Origin: JACCTH01 sp963761985
Lineage (GTDB): Bacteria; Actinomycetota; Acidimicrobiia; Spongiisociales; ZC4RG35
DNA: 64,000 bases
NCBI GenBank assembly: GCA_963761985.1
Contig: CAVXIT010000012.1
Location: 124,001 to 188,000 of the forward strand
Direction: 5' to 3'
Position numbers and translations under genes: made by a program. How positions within the stretch are numbered: position 1 is the first letter of the stretch; each line of letters begins with the position of its first letter. This document shows, piece by piece, positions 8,593 to 16,433 of this stretch. The notes below the pieces were generated by a model that saw only the letters and a list, made by a program, of their open reading frames with translations, was not told where the DNA came from and did not search any database.

Positions 8593-8964
8593 ATGGCGGA
8601 CCATCCCAATGCGGCCAAGTACCGCGAGGTCACCGAATCATTTGCGGCTGGAGATTTCGGGCCGATGATGGAATCCGTGGCCGATGACGTCGAGTGGTGG
8701 TACATCGGAGGCGACACTCCGATCCGGGGCAAACAGGCCATGATGGAAATGATGGGAGGCTCAGACACCGAGATAAGAGCCGACCTGCACGACGTCATCG
8801 CCAACGATGAACATCTGGTGGCGCTGGTCGACGCCACCGCCACGCGGAATGGAAAGACGTTGAAATACCGGACGGCGGAGATCCACCACATGAAGGACGG
8901 CAAAGTCACCCACCGTTGGGCGTTCTCCGACGACACCGAGGCCATAGTCAAGTTCTTCGCCTAG
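8593..8964 (+). CDS. SnoaL-like (NTF2 fold) protein
   Basis: A 123-residue single-domain protein with the NTF2-like pattern: an N-terminal helix with YREVTESFAAGDF, a W-rich strand (VEWWYIGGDTPIRGKQAM) and the closing IHHMKDGKVTHRWAF strands. Proteins of this type are small cytoplasmic enzymes or ligand binders; no catalytic set can be assigned. ATG 8593 is well supported by a TAGGAGG ribosome-binding site seven bases upstream. It is a single-gene unit, divergent from the class V PLP enzyme and convergent with the lipoprotein gene. Confidence 0.85.
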   Translation: MADHPNAAKYREVTESFAAGDFGPMMESVADDVEWWYIGGDTPIRGKQAMMEMMGGSDTEIRADLHDVIANDEHLVALVDATATRNGKTLKYRTAEIHHMKDGKVTHRWAFSDDTEAIVKFFA

Positions 8965-8997
8965 GGAAACTCCCCAGCCCTTTCACTTGATCGAATC

Positions 8998-9024
8998 GCG
9001 AGCTGATTCGTGCGATTAGCTCGC
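8998..9024. terminator. Candidate bidirectional hairpin between convergent genes
   Basis: GCGAGCTGA and TTAGCTCGC can pair over nine positions, with one G-T pair, around a nine-base loop. It sits between the stops of the SnoaL-like and lipoprotein genes, where a shared terminator is expected. There is no T tract on either side, so the role is inferred from position only. Confidence 0.4.
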
Positions 9025-9070
9025 CTAGGTCCGCCGCGCTGTCGACTTCGATCGAGGTCGAGGCTAGGGG

Positions 9071-9616
9071 TTAGCCGCTAATCGCCTCTCCGGCCGCGTC
9101 GACCACCCACCAGATGTCAGCCACACCTTGGCCGTTCGTGTCGCCCGGTGCTTCATCGCCAATGAAGTAGTAGAGGGGCCAACCGTTATAGACCACCTGG
9201 TCGCCTCCGTCGTCAGTACGGGTCGCCGTCGCTAGCAAAGATGCATCGACGCCATCGCCGGCACTTACCGTCCCTGTGAAGGCGGGCCAGTTAGCGGCAC
9301 AGTCGTCGTAACAGGTCGGCTCGCCGCCCTGCTCGTCAGGCATGAACAGATAGAGGGTATTTCCCTCGGAGTCGGTGAGGACATCACCGAGCTCGGTGCT
9401 GCTCAACATGAGCGTTTCTTCGCCGGCAGCTCCTGCCGTGGTTGTCGCGCCAGCTGCGGTAGTGCCGGCGGGTTCCGCTGTTGTCTCGGTCGGAGCCGTT
9501 GTTGCCGGGGTTGCGGCCGTGGTTGCAGGTGAGGCGTCGGTCGTTGCTGTCGTGCCGCCCCCGCAAGCGAAGACAAGGGTTAGAACGGCCACAAGGGCCA
9601 AGGAATGTCGTTTCAT
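9071..9616 (-). CDS. Secreted lipoprotein with COG4315-type repeats
   Basis: A 181-residue exported protein. The N terminus MKRHSLALVAVLTLVFACGGG is a signal peptide ending in a lipobox-like VFAC, then comes a Thr/Ala-rich linker of about 50 residues. Two repeats follow with the Y-x-F/Y-x-x-D pattern (LYLFMPDE and LYYFIGDE) and a CYDDCAANWPAF segment, as in predicted lipoproteins of COG4315. Function of that family is unknown. ATG 9616 is supported by AAGGAGG; a longer upstream frame is ignored. The gene follows the histidine kinase on the same strand after a 109-base gap holding repeat copy A. Confidence 0.85.
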   Translation of the reverse strand: MKRHSLALVAVLTLVFACGGGTTATTDASPATTAATPATTAPTETTAEPAGTTAAGATTTAGAAGEETLMLSSTELGDVLTDSEGNTLYLFMPDEQGGEPTCYDDCAANWPAFTGTVSAGDGVDASLLATATRTDDGGDQVVYNGWPLYYFIGDEAPGDTNGQGVADIWWVVDAAGEAISG

Positions 9617-9666
9617 GTTTCCTCCTTGTGGAGCAATACGAACGCGATAGCCGCTGGGGTTCGCGT

Positions 9667-9722
9667 CGTTCTCTGGGCCGTTATCCGTGTCTAGCGCGGC
9701 TGCGAACCCTGGGTTCCCAAAA
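9667..9722 (+). repeat. Dispersed repeat, copy A
   Basis: This is one of four copies of an intergenic element of about 57 bases. It shares TTATCCG, AGCGCGGCT and AACCCTGGGTT with copy B and differs from it at roughly nine positions by eye. The end reads AACCCTGGGTTCCCAAAA. It lies just after the histidine kinase stop codon. Confidence 0.75.
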
Positions 9723-9725
9723 GAA

Positions 9726-11657
9726 CTACACCGCGACCGCAGCCCGGGCGGTGGGGAGGGTGATCTCAAATACTGACCAACCGTCGCGGCGCTCGTAAAC
9801 CAGGTCCCCGCCCATCAGTTGGGTGAGTTTGCGAGCGACGGCTAGACCAAGACCCATCGATCCGGGCAGAGCGGGCCCTGTCGTAGAACGGACGTACGGG
9901 TCGAAAATGTGGGCGGCGTCTTCGGCGGGGATCCCCCGGCCATTGTCCCAAAGACTGATCGTGGTGAAGAGGGCGTTCTGGACTGCCTGCAGCCGCAACT
10001 CTGGACCTCCATATCGCACTGCATTCGTCAGCAGGTTGCGAACGACCTGGCGCAGGCGGAACGGGTCGGCAACGACGGGCAGTTCCGCCTCGAGGGACAA
10101 CTCCGCAGGACGCTCAGCCGGTACATAGAGCTGCACACACGCGCCGAGCTCCTCGTCGAGGTCGATCGGCTCGGGTTTTATTACGAGCTGGCCTCCCCCG
10201 TCCGACCGGCCGATCACCAACAAATCCTGGACGATGTTGGCAAGCTCCCTCGACTGCTCGGCGATGACGCCAATCAATTCTTTCACGTCGGCCACCTCGA
10301 ACTCATCAAAGGACCTCCGCAATTCCTCCGCCATCCCCACGATCACAGTCAGTGGCGTGCGCAATTCATGCGAGACGGAGGTAACGAACTCGTCCTTCGA
10401 GGCAAGGAGGGAGGTCATCTTCTCTTCCGTCTGTTTCCGAGAAGCGATGTCGGCGGCCACCGCTCCAAAACCCATTGGCTCGCCCTGGCTATCGAGAACG
10501 CGGGTCAATGTCACCAGCGCTGGAAGCTCGGACCCATCCGAGGCGGCGAGCGTCACTTCTCCTCGCCAGGTGCCACTGCGCGGGACAGAGACCCCCTTGA
10601 GTGCCTCCCGATCCGCCGCGCAGACCAAATCGAAAAGCTTGGTCTTCCGCATCTGCGCCGGCCGCAGACCCAAGGTGTCAGCGGCGTTCGCGTTCGCGTA
10701 GAGGAGCGTGCCGTCGAGGTCGGCAGCAACAACCAGGGTCCGCACTTGATCGAGCAACGCCGCTTGAAATTCGATCCGACGCAGCGTGCCCAGCTTCTCG
10801 GTGACGTCGCGCATGATCGCCACCCGCAGGCCGGGTTTCGAAGAACGGCTAACAGTCACCTCGAGTGGAACCTCGCGTCCATCCGCCCGCACCCCGGTCA
10901 CCGGCCGGTTGAAGTCAGACTTGGCCTTCAACAGCCCCGGGAGAATGCGGTCGACTGGCGAACCGATCACCTCCGCCGGATCTAAACCGAACATCGACTT
11001 GACGGTGCGGTTGGCGAACTCGATCCGGCCGGCGCCATCGAACGCGACGATCGCGTCGGATGCATTATCGGTGACTGTCCGCAGCTTCTCCTCCTGGGCT
11101 GCCTCCTGAGCCGCGATCTCCTGTCGCGTTCGGAGGAGGCGGGTCGAGGCACTGATCAGCCAGGAGATGGTTGGAAAATGGACGGCAACTGCGACCAGCG
11201 TGAAGACGACTTGTTCCTCTGTCGACCTGGCCAAAGTTCCATGCTCGGCCATCACCAGCGCCACGACCGCGACCAGCGCCTGGATCCCGACGATGAAGCC
11301 ACCGGCCCTCCACCCGTCGAGCGAGAGCACCGTCGCCACCATTAGGTAGGTGAGGCCGGGGACGACCGCTGCGGCCGGGGCATGGCCGACCACGAAAATA
11401 GTCGCCACCCACATCAGGTCGATAAGAAGGGAGATGCCGATCGATCGCTCGGGCATGGCGCGCCGGATCTGAGCGTGGCCGGCGACCGCCAGCGAGAAAA
11501 GGGCAAGAACCCACCCTTCGGGCCATCCATAGACCACGGCCATGGCCCCGAAGCCAAAGAAGCCGACGAGCCCGCTGGCGGCCCGAGCCAGATGGAACGG
11601 TTCCCCGATATTGCCCAAAGCAGGGCTAGTCGCTCCCGACCGAAAGATGGCGCTCAT
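9726..11657 (-). CDS. Membrane PAS-domain sensor histidine kinase
   Basis: A 643-residue kinase. Residues about 28-172 hold five or six hydrophobic helices. Two PAS domains follow (about 195-290 and 300-410), then HisKA with the phospho-acceptor His430 in SVSHELRTPL. The ATPase domain has N box RNLLTNAVRYG, G1 DNGRGIP and G2 GLGLAVARKL. ATG 11657 is the first sensible start. No response regulator lies beside it, so it is an orphan whose partner and signal are unknown; its large sensory membrane segment resembles no family I can name. Confidence 0.9.
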   Translation of the reverse strand: MSAIFRSGATSPALGNIGEPFHLARAASGLVGFFGFGAMAVVYGWPEGWVLALFSLAVAGHAQIRRAMPERSIGISLLIDLMWVATIFVVGHAPAAAVVPGLTYLMVATVLSLDGWRAGGFIVGIQALVAVVALVMAEHGTLARSTEEQVVFTLVAVAVHFPTISWLISASTRLLRTRQEIAAQEAAQEEKLRTVTDNASDAIVAFDGAGRIEFANRTVKSMFGLDPAEVIGSPVDRILPGLLKAKSDFNRPVTGVRADGREVPLEVTVSRSSKPGLRVAIMRDVTEKLGTLRRIEFQAALLDQVRTLVVAADLDGTLLYANANAADTLGLRPAQMRKTKLFDLVCAADREALKGVSVPRSGTWRGEVTLAASDGSELPALVTLTRVLDSQGEPMGFGAVAADIASRKQTEEKMTSLLASKDEFVTSVSHELRTPLTVIVGMAEELRRSFDEFEVADVKELIGVIAEQSRELANIVQDLLVIGRSDGGGQLVIKPEPIDLDEELGACVQLYVPAERPAELSLEAELPVVADPFRLRQVVRNLLTNAVRYGGPELRLQAVQNALFTTISLWDNGRGIPAEDAAHIFDPYVRSTTGPALPGSMGLGLAVARKLTQLMGGDLVYERRDGWSVFEITLPTARAAVAV

Positions 11658-11712
11658 GGCTGCTGATTCTTCGGCAAAATGCGTTCAGAACCTGATTGGA
11701 GGGAAAGTCCGT

Positions 11713-11768
11713 CGCTCCATGGGCTGGAGACGGTGTACAACCCCGCCACCAACCCTGGGTTCGCATTT
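11713..11768 (+). repeat. Dispersed repeat, copy D
   Basis: The most diverged copy. It shares GGGCTGG, TGTAC and the 14-base end AACCCTGGGTTCGC with copy C, and GCGAACCCAGGGTTGGT read on the other strand with copy B. It lies in the divergent promoter region between the histidine kinase and the NEW3-like gene. Confidence 0.65.
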
Positions 11769-11850
11769 AGCGGCGTTTTAGACCCGCCGTCTACCCTTCA
11801 AGCAGTTAGGTGACCCCTTCCCCCGAAAGCTTGTGGAGGATTCAAGGACG

Positions 11851-12996
11851 ATGAAGAAACTGGTTACGGTCGCGTTCGCGCTGGCTCTGGCGGCACAACT
11901 CTCTCTTCCCGCCATCGCCCAAACCACGGGTCTCTCCGTGGCGACCGCCTACCCCGGACTGACAGTGGAGCCCGGCGACACGGCCGGTTTTGACCTGGCG
12001 ATCACCGCGCCAACGAACACCATCGTGGCTCTGGCCGTAGATGGAGTTCCCGACGGCTGGACGGGCACTTTCCGCGGCGGCGGATTTGTCATCAGCCAGG
12101 TGACGGTGGGCCCTGACCTTCTCCCTGAGGTCCGCCTCGATGTCATCGTTCCCACCGGGACCGCCGACGGCGACTACCCCTTGACCGTTACCGCTAGTGG
12201 GAACGGGGAAACGATCTCGGTCCCCGTCAATGTGACGGTGCTGGGAGGCGCCGGAGGCTTAGTGACAATGATCCCCGAATTCCCTGGCCTGCGCGGGCCC
12301 GCCAGCTCCACCTTCCCCTTCAACGTCGACATCAAGAACGACACTCCGGCCGAAGTACAGCTCGAACTCGCCGGCGAAGGTCCGATCGGCTGGCTCGTAG
12401 AGGCGCGGCCCCAAGCGTCGAGCCAGGCCTCAACGATCACGATCGACTCCGGGGCCACCGGGCGGGTGACTGTCACAGCCACTCCGCCTGCCGGGGTACA
12501 GGCCGGCGATTACCAACTGCGAGTAACCGCCCGCGGCGCCGGGGTCGATGCCGAAACCATCTTGGAGGTTCAAATTACCGGCAGCTTCGACATGCTGCTC
12601 ACGACCCCCGACGAGCGTCTCAACGCCAATGTGACTGCCGGACAACCGGTCCAGTTTCCGATAGTCATCTTCAATAGCGGCTCCGCCGATTTGCTCAACG
12701 TCGCCCTGGCCGCCACCCCACCCAATGGGTGGGACGTCACCTTCGACACCGAGGGGGTGGCCACAATCGCGGCCGGTGAAGTCGCCACCGTGAACGCCAC
12801 GATCACCCCGTCAGCCGAAGCGATTGCCGGTGACTACGTGATCGGCTTCAGCGCAAACACCAATGAGGCCGACGCCACGATGGATGTCCGGGCCACCGTT
12901 AATCCTTCGGCATTTGGCGGCTTGGTCGGTATCGGTCTGATCCTGTTGACGCTGGCAGCCCTGGGCTGGGTGTTTCGTCGCTTCGGCCGGAGGTAG
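11851..12996 (+). CDS. Exported NEW3-domain protein, COG1470-like, with C-terminal membrane anchor
   Basis: A 381-residue protein with a signal peptide (MKKLVTVAFALALAAQLSLPAIAQ), three to four tandem Ig-like domains rich in strands such as GDYPLTVTASG, GDYQLRVTARG and GDYVIGFSANT, and a single C-terminal helix followed by RRFGRR. This matches NPCBM-associated/NEW3 proteins usually found next to ABC transporters, and the next two genes are such a transporter 3 and about 30 bases apart. It probably faces the outside as the transporter's accessory protein. ATG 11851 is preferred over GTG 11833 because the signal peptide begins there. Confidence 0.85.
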   Translation: MKKLVTVAFALALAAQLSLPAIAQTTGLSVATAYPGLTVEPGDTAGFDLAITAPTNTIVALAVDGVPDGWTGTFRGGGFVISQVTVGPDLLPEVRLDVIVPTGTADGDYPLTVTASGNGETISVPVNVTVLGGAGGLVTMIPEFPGLRGPASSTFPFNVDIKNDTPAEVQLELAGEGPIGWLVEARPQASSQASTITIDSGATGRVTVTATPPAGVQAGDYQLRVTARGAGVDAETILEVQITGSFDMLLTTPDERLNANVTAGQPVQFPIVIFNSGSADLLNVALAATPPNGWDVTFDTEGVATIAAGEVATVNATITPSAEAIAGDYVIGFSANTNEADATMDVRATVNPSAFGGLVGIGLILLTLAALGWVFRRFGRR

Positions 12997-12999
12997 CCG

Positions 13000-13947
13000 G
13001 TGAGCAAACCGACGGTCGTCACCCGCAGCCTGACCAAGGACTACGGGGAGGCGCGGGTGGTGAACTCACTCGATCTCAAACTCGTCCCTGGTGAAGTTTT
13101 CGGGCTGCTCGGGCCAAACGGCGCAGGCAAGACGACAACGATCCTCATGTTGCTCGGGCTGGTGGAACCAACTTCGGGCCAGGTCGAGGTGCTCGGCCTC
13201 GACCCCACCCGCAACCCGCTTGAGGTCAAGAGCCGCGTCGGCTATCTGCCCGACGCGGTTGGTTTCTATGACTCCATGACGGGCTTTGAGAATCTCGGCT
13301 TCACCGCCGAGCTCAACCGGATCCGCCCGGCCGAGGCTCGCAGTCGAATCGATCAACTGCTCGATGAGGTTGGATTGGCCGATGCCCGTAACCAAAAAGC
13401 TGGCACCTACTCGCGGGGGATGAAGCAGCGTCTCGGCATCGCCGACGCGTTGTTGAAGCGGCCCGACGTACTCATCCTGGATGAGCCGACCACCGCCATC
13501 GACCCCGAAGGTGTTGCTGAGATCCTGGCGATGATTCGCCGCCTCGCCGATCACGAGCAGGTCACGGTGCTGCTTTCGAGCCACCTCCTGCACCAGGTGC
13601 AAGCCGTGTGCGATCGAGTGGCGATCTTTGTCAAAGGAGTAGTCGTGGCGCAGGGAACCCCGCGCGACCTCGCCAGCCGGAGCCGGGGTCCGGAGGAAGT
13701 AGAGGTGGTGACTCCGAGCGGGGAACAGACTTTGCACCGGGCCGTGGACGGACGGAGATTCGTCCACGCCGTCGCCGCCGGCCGCTTACCCGGCACTTAC
13801 ATGATCGAAGTCGAGCGCGGGGCGACGAAGCAGTTGGTAAGCGCACTGGTCGAAGGAGGAGTTGAGATCGACGCGGTGCGACGCGCCTCTGACGATCTCG
13901 ACGAGGTCTACCGCAGGTACTTCCGCCAGGAGGAGTCGCGTGTCTGA
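13000..13947 (+). CDS. ABC transporter ATP-binding protein (ABC-2 type, with C-terminal extension)
   Basis: A 315-residue ATPase. Walker A is GPNGAGKTT near residue 40, the Q-loop region reads YLPDAVGFYDSMTG, the signature YSRGMKQRLGIA and Walker B VLILDEPTT. The last 80 residues form a small domain found in ABC-2 exporters of the CcmA/NatA type. GTG 13000 has GGAGG six bases upstream and starts three bases after the NEW3 gene. It works with the ABC-2 permease that follows. The cargo is unknown. Confidence 0.9.
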   Translation: MSKPTVVTRSLTKDYGEARVVNSLDLKLVPGEVFGLLGPNGAGKTTTILMLLGLVEPTSGQVEVLGLDPTRNPLEVKSRVGYLPDAVGFYDSMTGFENLGFTAELNRIRPAEARSRIDQLLDEVGLADARNQKAGTYSRGMKQRLGIADALLKRPDVLILDEPTTAIDPEGVAEILAMIRRLADHEQVTVLLSSHLLHQVQAVCDRVAIFVKGVVVAQGTPRDLASRSRGPEEVEVVTPSGEQTLHRAVDGRRFVHAVAAGRLPGTYMIEVERGATKQLVSALVEGGVEIDAVRRASDDLDEVYRRYFRQEESRV

Positions 13948-13977
13948 CGAGCACTCCACAAGGCTTCGACACAAGCG

Positions 13978-14949
13978 TTGCCGACAACGACGGCGCCCGC
14001 GCCGCCGCGGGAGTACGGTCTTGGCTCCGGGTGGCGGGTAGTGGCGCGCAAAGAGTTCGCCGATCACCTGCACTCCGGCCGGTTCATCGTCCTCGCCATC
14101 CTCTTCGCCATCGTCGCGGCTGCGGCAGTCTTCGCCGCTTCGACCGGCATTCGGTCGGTGGCCGCGGACACCCAGGGAGTGCCTGCTCTTTTTCTCAAGC
14201 TCTTCACCATCACCAACGACCCGGTGCCGTTTCCGCTGGTGGTCTTCATTGGCTTTCTCGGCCCGTTGCTCGGCATCATGTTCGGATTCGACGCGATCAG
14301 CGGCGAGCGCAGCCAGGGAACCCTGCCCCGTCTCCTGGCCCAGCCAATCCACCGCGACGAGGTGATCCTCGGCAAATTCGTCGGTGGGCTCGCGGTCATT
14401 GCGGTGCTGCTCACAGCCCTCACCACGTTCGTCGCCGGAATCGGGATCTTTCGGCTAGGTCTCATCCCGGAACCCACCGAGATCGCCCGTCTTCTCGTCT
14501 GGCTGCTCGTGGCCGTCATTTATGTGGGTTTCTGGCAGGCGCTGGCCACCTTGACCTCAGTGACCGGTCGCCGGGCGGCTACCTCAGCGATGATCGCGGT
14601 GGGCGTTTGGCTCGTACTCACTCTCTTCGGCGGCTTCTTGTTCCAGGCCGCGGCCTCGATCCTGGCCAATCCCGATGACCAGACCTCGAGCCTGCGGGCC
14701 GAGCTCCTGCTCTCCCGACTGTCTCCATTTACGCTCTTCTCGGAGACCTCGACGGTCCTGCTCGATCCCACCGAACGGACTACCGGGCTGGTGACGATCG
14801 AGCAAGTCAGCCAGGCGCTGGTCTCCAACCTCTCGATCACCCAGAGCCTCTCGGTGGTGTGGCCACAAATCGTCGCTCTAGTGGCGATGTCGACCGCGCT
14901 CTTCGCCATCGCCTATGTCGCTTTTATGCGCCAAGAAGTCCGCGCTTAG
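13978..14949 (+). CDS. ABC-2 type permease, partner of the upstream ATPase and NEW3 protein
   Basis: A membrane protein of about 300 residues with six hydrophobic helices. It opens with WRVVARKEFADHLHSGRFIVL, the usual first helix of ABC-2 permeases, and carries SGERSQGTLPRLLAQPIHRDEVILGK, which faces the ATPase. The start is uncertain. The best ribosome-binding site (AGGAGG) points to GTG 13940, which overlaps the ATPase stop but is in another frame and stops at 14041. TTG 13978 is the only start in the permease frame before GTG 14041, which itself overlaps that stop. A missing base near 13977 would join the frames. Confidence 0.8.
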   Translation: MPTTTAPAPPREYGLGSGWRVVARKEFADHLHSGRFIVLAILFAIVAAAAVFAASTGIRSVAADTQGVPALFLKLFTITNDPVPFPLVVFIGFLGPLLGIMFGFDAISGERSQGTLPRLLAQPIHRDEVILGKFVGGLAVIAVLLTALTTFVAGIGIFRLGLIPEPTEIARLLVWLLVAVIYVGFWQALATLTSVTGRRAATSAMIAVGVWLVLTLFGGFLFQAAASILANPDDQTSSLRAELLLSRLSPFTLFSETSTVLLDPTERTTGLVTIEQVSQALVSNLSITQSLSVVWPQIVALVAMSTALFAIAYVAFMRQEVRA

Positions 14950-14996
14950 ACTGCCGGCTTCGTGGCTCTTCGACTCTCTGGATCCAGGTGTTGTCG

Positions 14997-15056
14997 GCGC
15001 TCTCGGGTGGTAGATCCGGGCGCCCTTCGCTCGTAGCACACCGCCACCACCCGAGA
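14997..15056 (+). promoter_or_regulatory. Long hairpin in the metY leader
   Basis: GCTCTCGGGTGGT at the left end pairs perfectly over 13 bases with ACCACCCGAGAGC at the right end, around a 34-base loop that contains its own GGGCGCCC. It lies between the ABC permease stop and metY. No T tract follows, so it is not a canonical terminator, and I could not match it to a known SAM riboswitch. It may be a terminator for the ABC operon or a regulatory leader. Confidence 0.45.
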
Positions 15057-15131
15057 GCTATAACCCCCGCTACCGCGGTGCTTTCACCTAAGTCGATCCA
15101 TAAGGTCGATCTAATCCCAAAGGAAGAACTA

Positions 15132-16430
15132 ATGAGCAATTACCGCTTCGAGACCTTGCAGGTCCACGCCGGGCAAAACCCGGCCCCGGGCACCAACGCC
15201 CGGGCCGTGCCGATCTACCAGACCACTAGCTACACGTTCAACGACGCCGATCACGCGGCCCGCCTCTTTGGGCTGCAGGAGTTCGGGAATATCTACACCC
15301 GAATCATGAACCCGACGACCGATGTTTTCGAACAGCGTGTCGCCGCGCTGGAAGGAGGGGTTGCGGCAGTAGCGACTTCCTCAGGACAGGCGGCCCAGCT
15401 TCTCGCGTTTACCACACTGCTCGAAGCCGGCGACCATTTCGTTTCGACGTCATATCTCTATGGCGGCACCTACAACCAGTTCAAGGTTGCCTTCCCGCGG
15501 CTCGGCTTCGATGTGTCATTCGTTGACGGCGACGACCCGGCCGACTTCGAAAAGGCGATCACGGACAAGACCAAGGCGCTCTTTGTCGAGACCATCGGCA
15601 ATCCCAAGTACAACATCCCCGACTTCGAAGCCCTAGCGGAGATCGCGCACAAGCATGGGATCCCGCTCGTTGTCGACAACACCTTCGGGGCGGCCGGCTA
15701 TTGGTCGCGACCGATCGACTTCGGGGCCGACATCATCGTGGAATCCGCTACGAAGTGGATCGGAGGACACGGGACCTCGATTGGCGGGATCATCGTCGAC
15801 TCGGGCAACTTCGACTGGCGCAACGGCAAGTTCCCGATCTTCACTCGGCCGGCGCCGGGATACCACGGCCTCGTCTTCACCGACGTGTTCAACTCCGATT
15901 CACAATTCGGCAACATTGGGTTCGCCATTCGCGCCCGGGTCGAAGGTCTGCGCGACCTGGGGGCCGCGCTGTCGCCGTTCAACAGCTTCCTCTTCCTGCA
16001 AGGACTGGAGACGCTTTCGCTGCGAGTCACCCGTCATGGCGAAAACGCGTTGGCGCTGGCGAAGTGGCTCGAGAATCATGAGCAGGTGACCTGGGTGAGC
16101 TATCCGGGTCTCGAGTCTCATCCCTATCACGCCGCGGCGAAGAAGTACCTGCGCAATGGCTTCGGCGGGGTGCTCTCTTTCGGAATCGCTGGCGGGTATG
16201 AGGCCGGCAAGCGGTTCATCGACCACACGCAGCTACTCAGCCATCTCGCCAACGTCGGCGATGCCAAGTCGCTCGTGATTCATCCTGCGTCGACCACACA
16301 TCAGCAGCTCGATGAAGGCGAACAGCTCACCACCGGCGTAACCCCCGATCTGGTCAGAATCTCGGCGGGAATCGAGCACATCGATGACATCAAAGAAGAC
16401 CTCGACCAGGCGCTCGCCGCAGTGGCCTGA
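15132..16430 (+). CDS. metY: O-acetylhomoserine sulfhydrylase (aminocarboxypropyltransferase)
   Basis: A 432-residue cytoplasmic PLP enzyme that makes homocysteine from O-acetylhomoserine and sulfide, the direct sulfhydrylation route to methionine. It starts YRFETLQVHAGQNPAPGTNARAVP, typical of MetY, has the cofactor phosphate contacts SSGQAAQL, the Asp loop VVDNTFGAAGY, and the PLP lysine in ESATKWIGGHGT. The C-terminal SAGIEHIDDIKEDLDQAL is also typical. ATG 15132 follows AAGGAAG; the open frame upstream overlaps another gene and is rejected. metX follows after three bases. Confidence 0.95.
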   Translation: MSNYRFETLQVHAGQNPAPGTNARAVPIYQTTSYTFNDADHAARLFGLQEFGNIYTRIMNPTTDVFEQRVAALEGGVAAVATSSGQAAQLLAFTTLLEAGDHFVSTSYLYGGTYNQFKVAFPRLGFDVSFVDGDDPADFEKAITDKTKALFVETIGNPKYNIPDFEALAEIAHKHGIPLVVDNTFGAAGYWSRPIDFGADIIVESATKWIGGHGTSIGGIIVDSGNFDWRNGKFPIFTRPAPGYHGLVFTDVFNSDSQFGNIGFAIRARVEGLRDLGAALSPFNSFLFLQGLETLSLRVTRHGENALALAKWLENHEQVTWVSYPGLESHPYHAAAKKYLRNGFGGVLSFGIAGGYEAGKRFIDHTQLLSHLANVGDAKSLVIHPASTTHQQLDEGEQLTTGVTPDLVRISAGIEHIDDIKEDLDQALAAVA

Positions 16431-16433
16431 CCG

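Noticed and set aside
9909..10985. Open frame of 358 codons antisense to the histidine kinase
   Set aside because: No motif or ribosome-binding site, and the opposite strand is a complete kinase.
14950..15131. SAM riboswitch in the metY leader
   Set aside because: Position is right, but I could not find the conserved core of any SAM class; listed only as a hairpin of unknown role.
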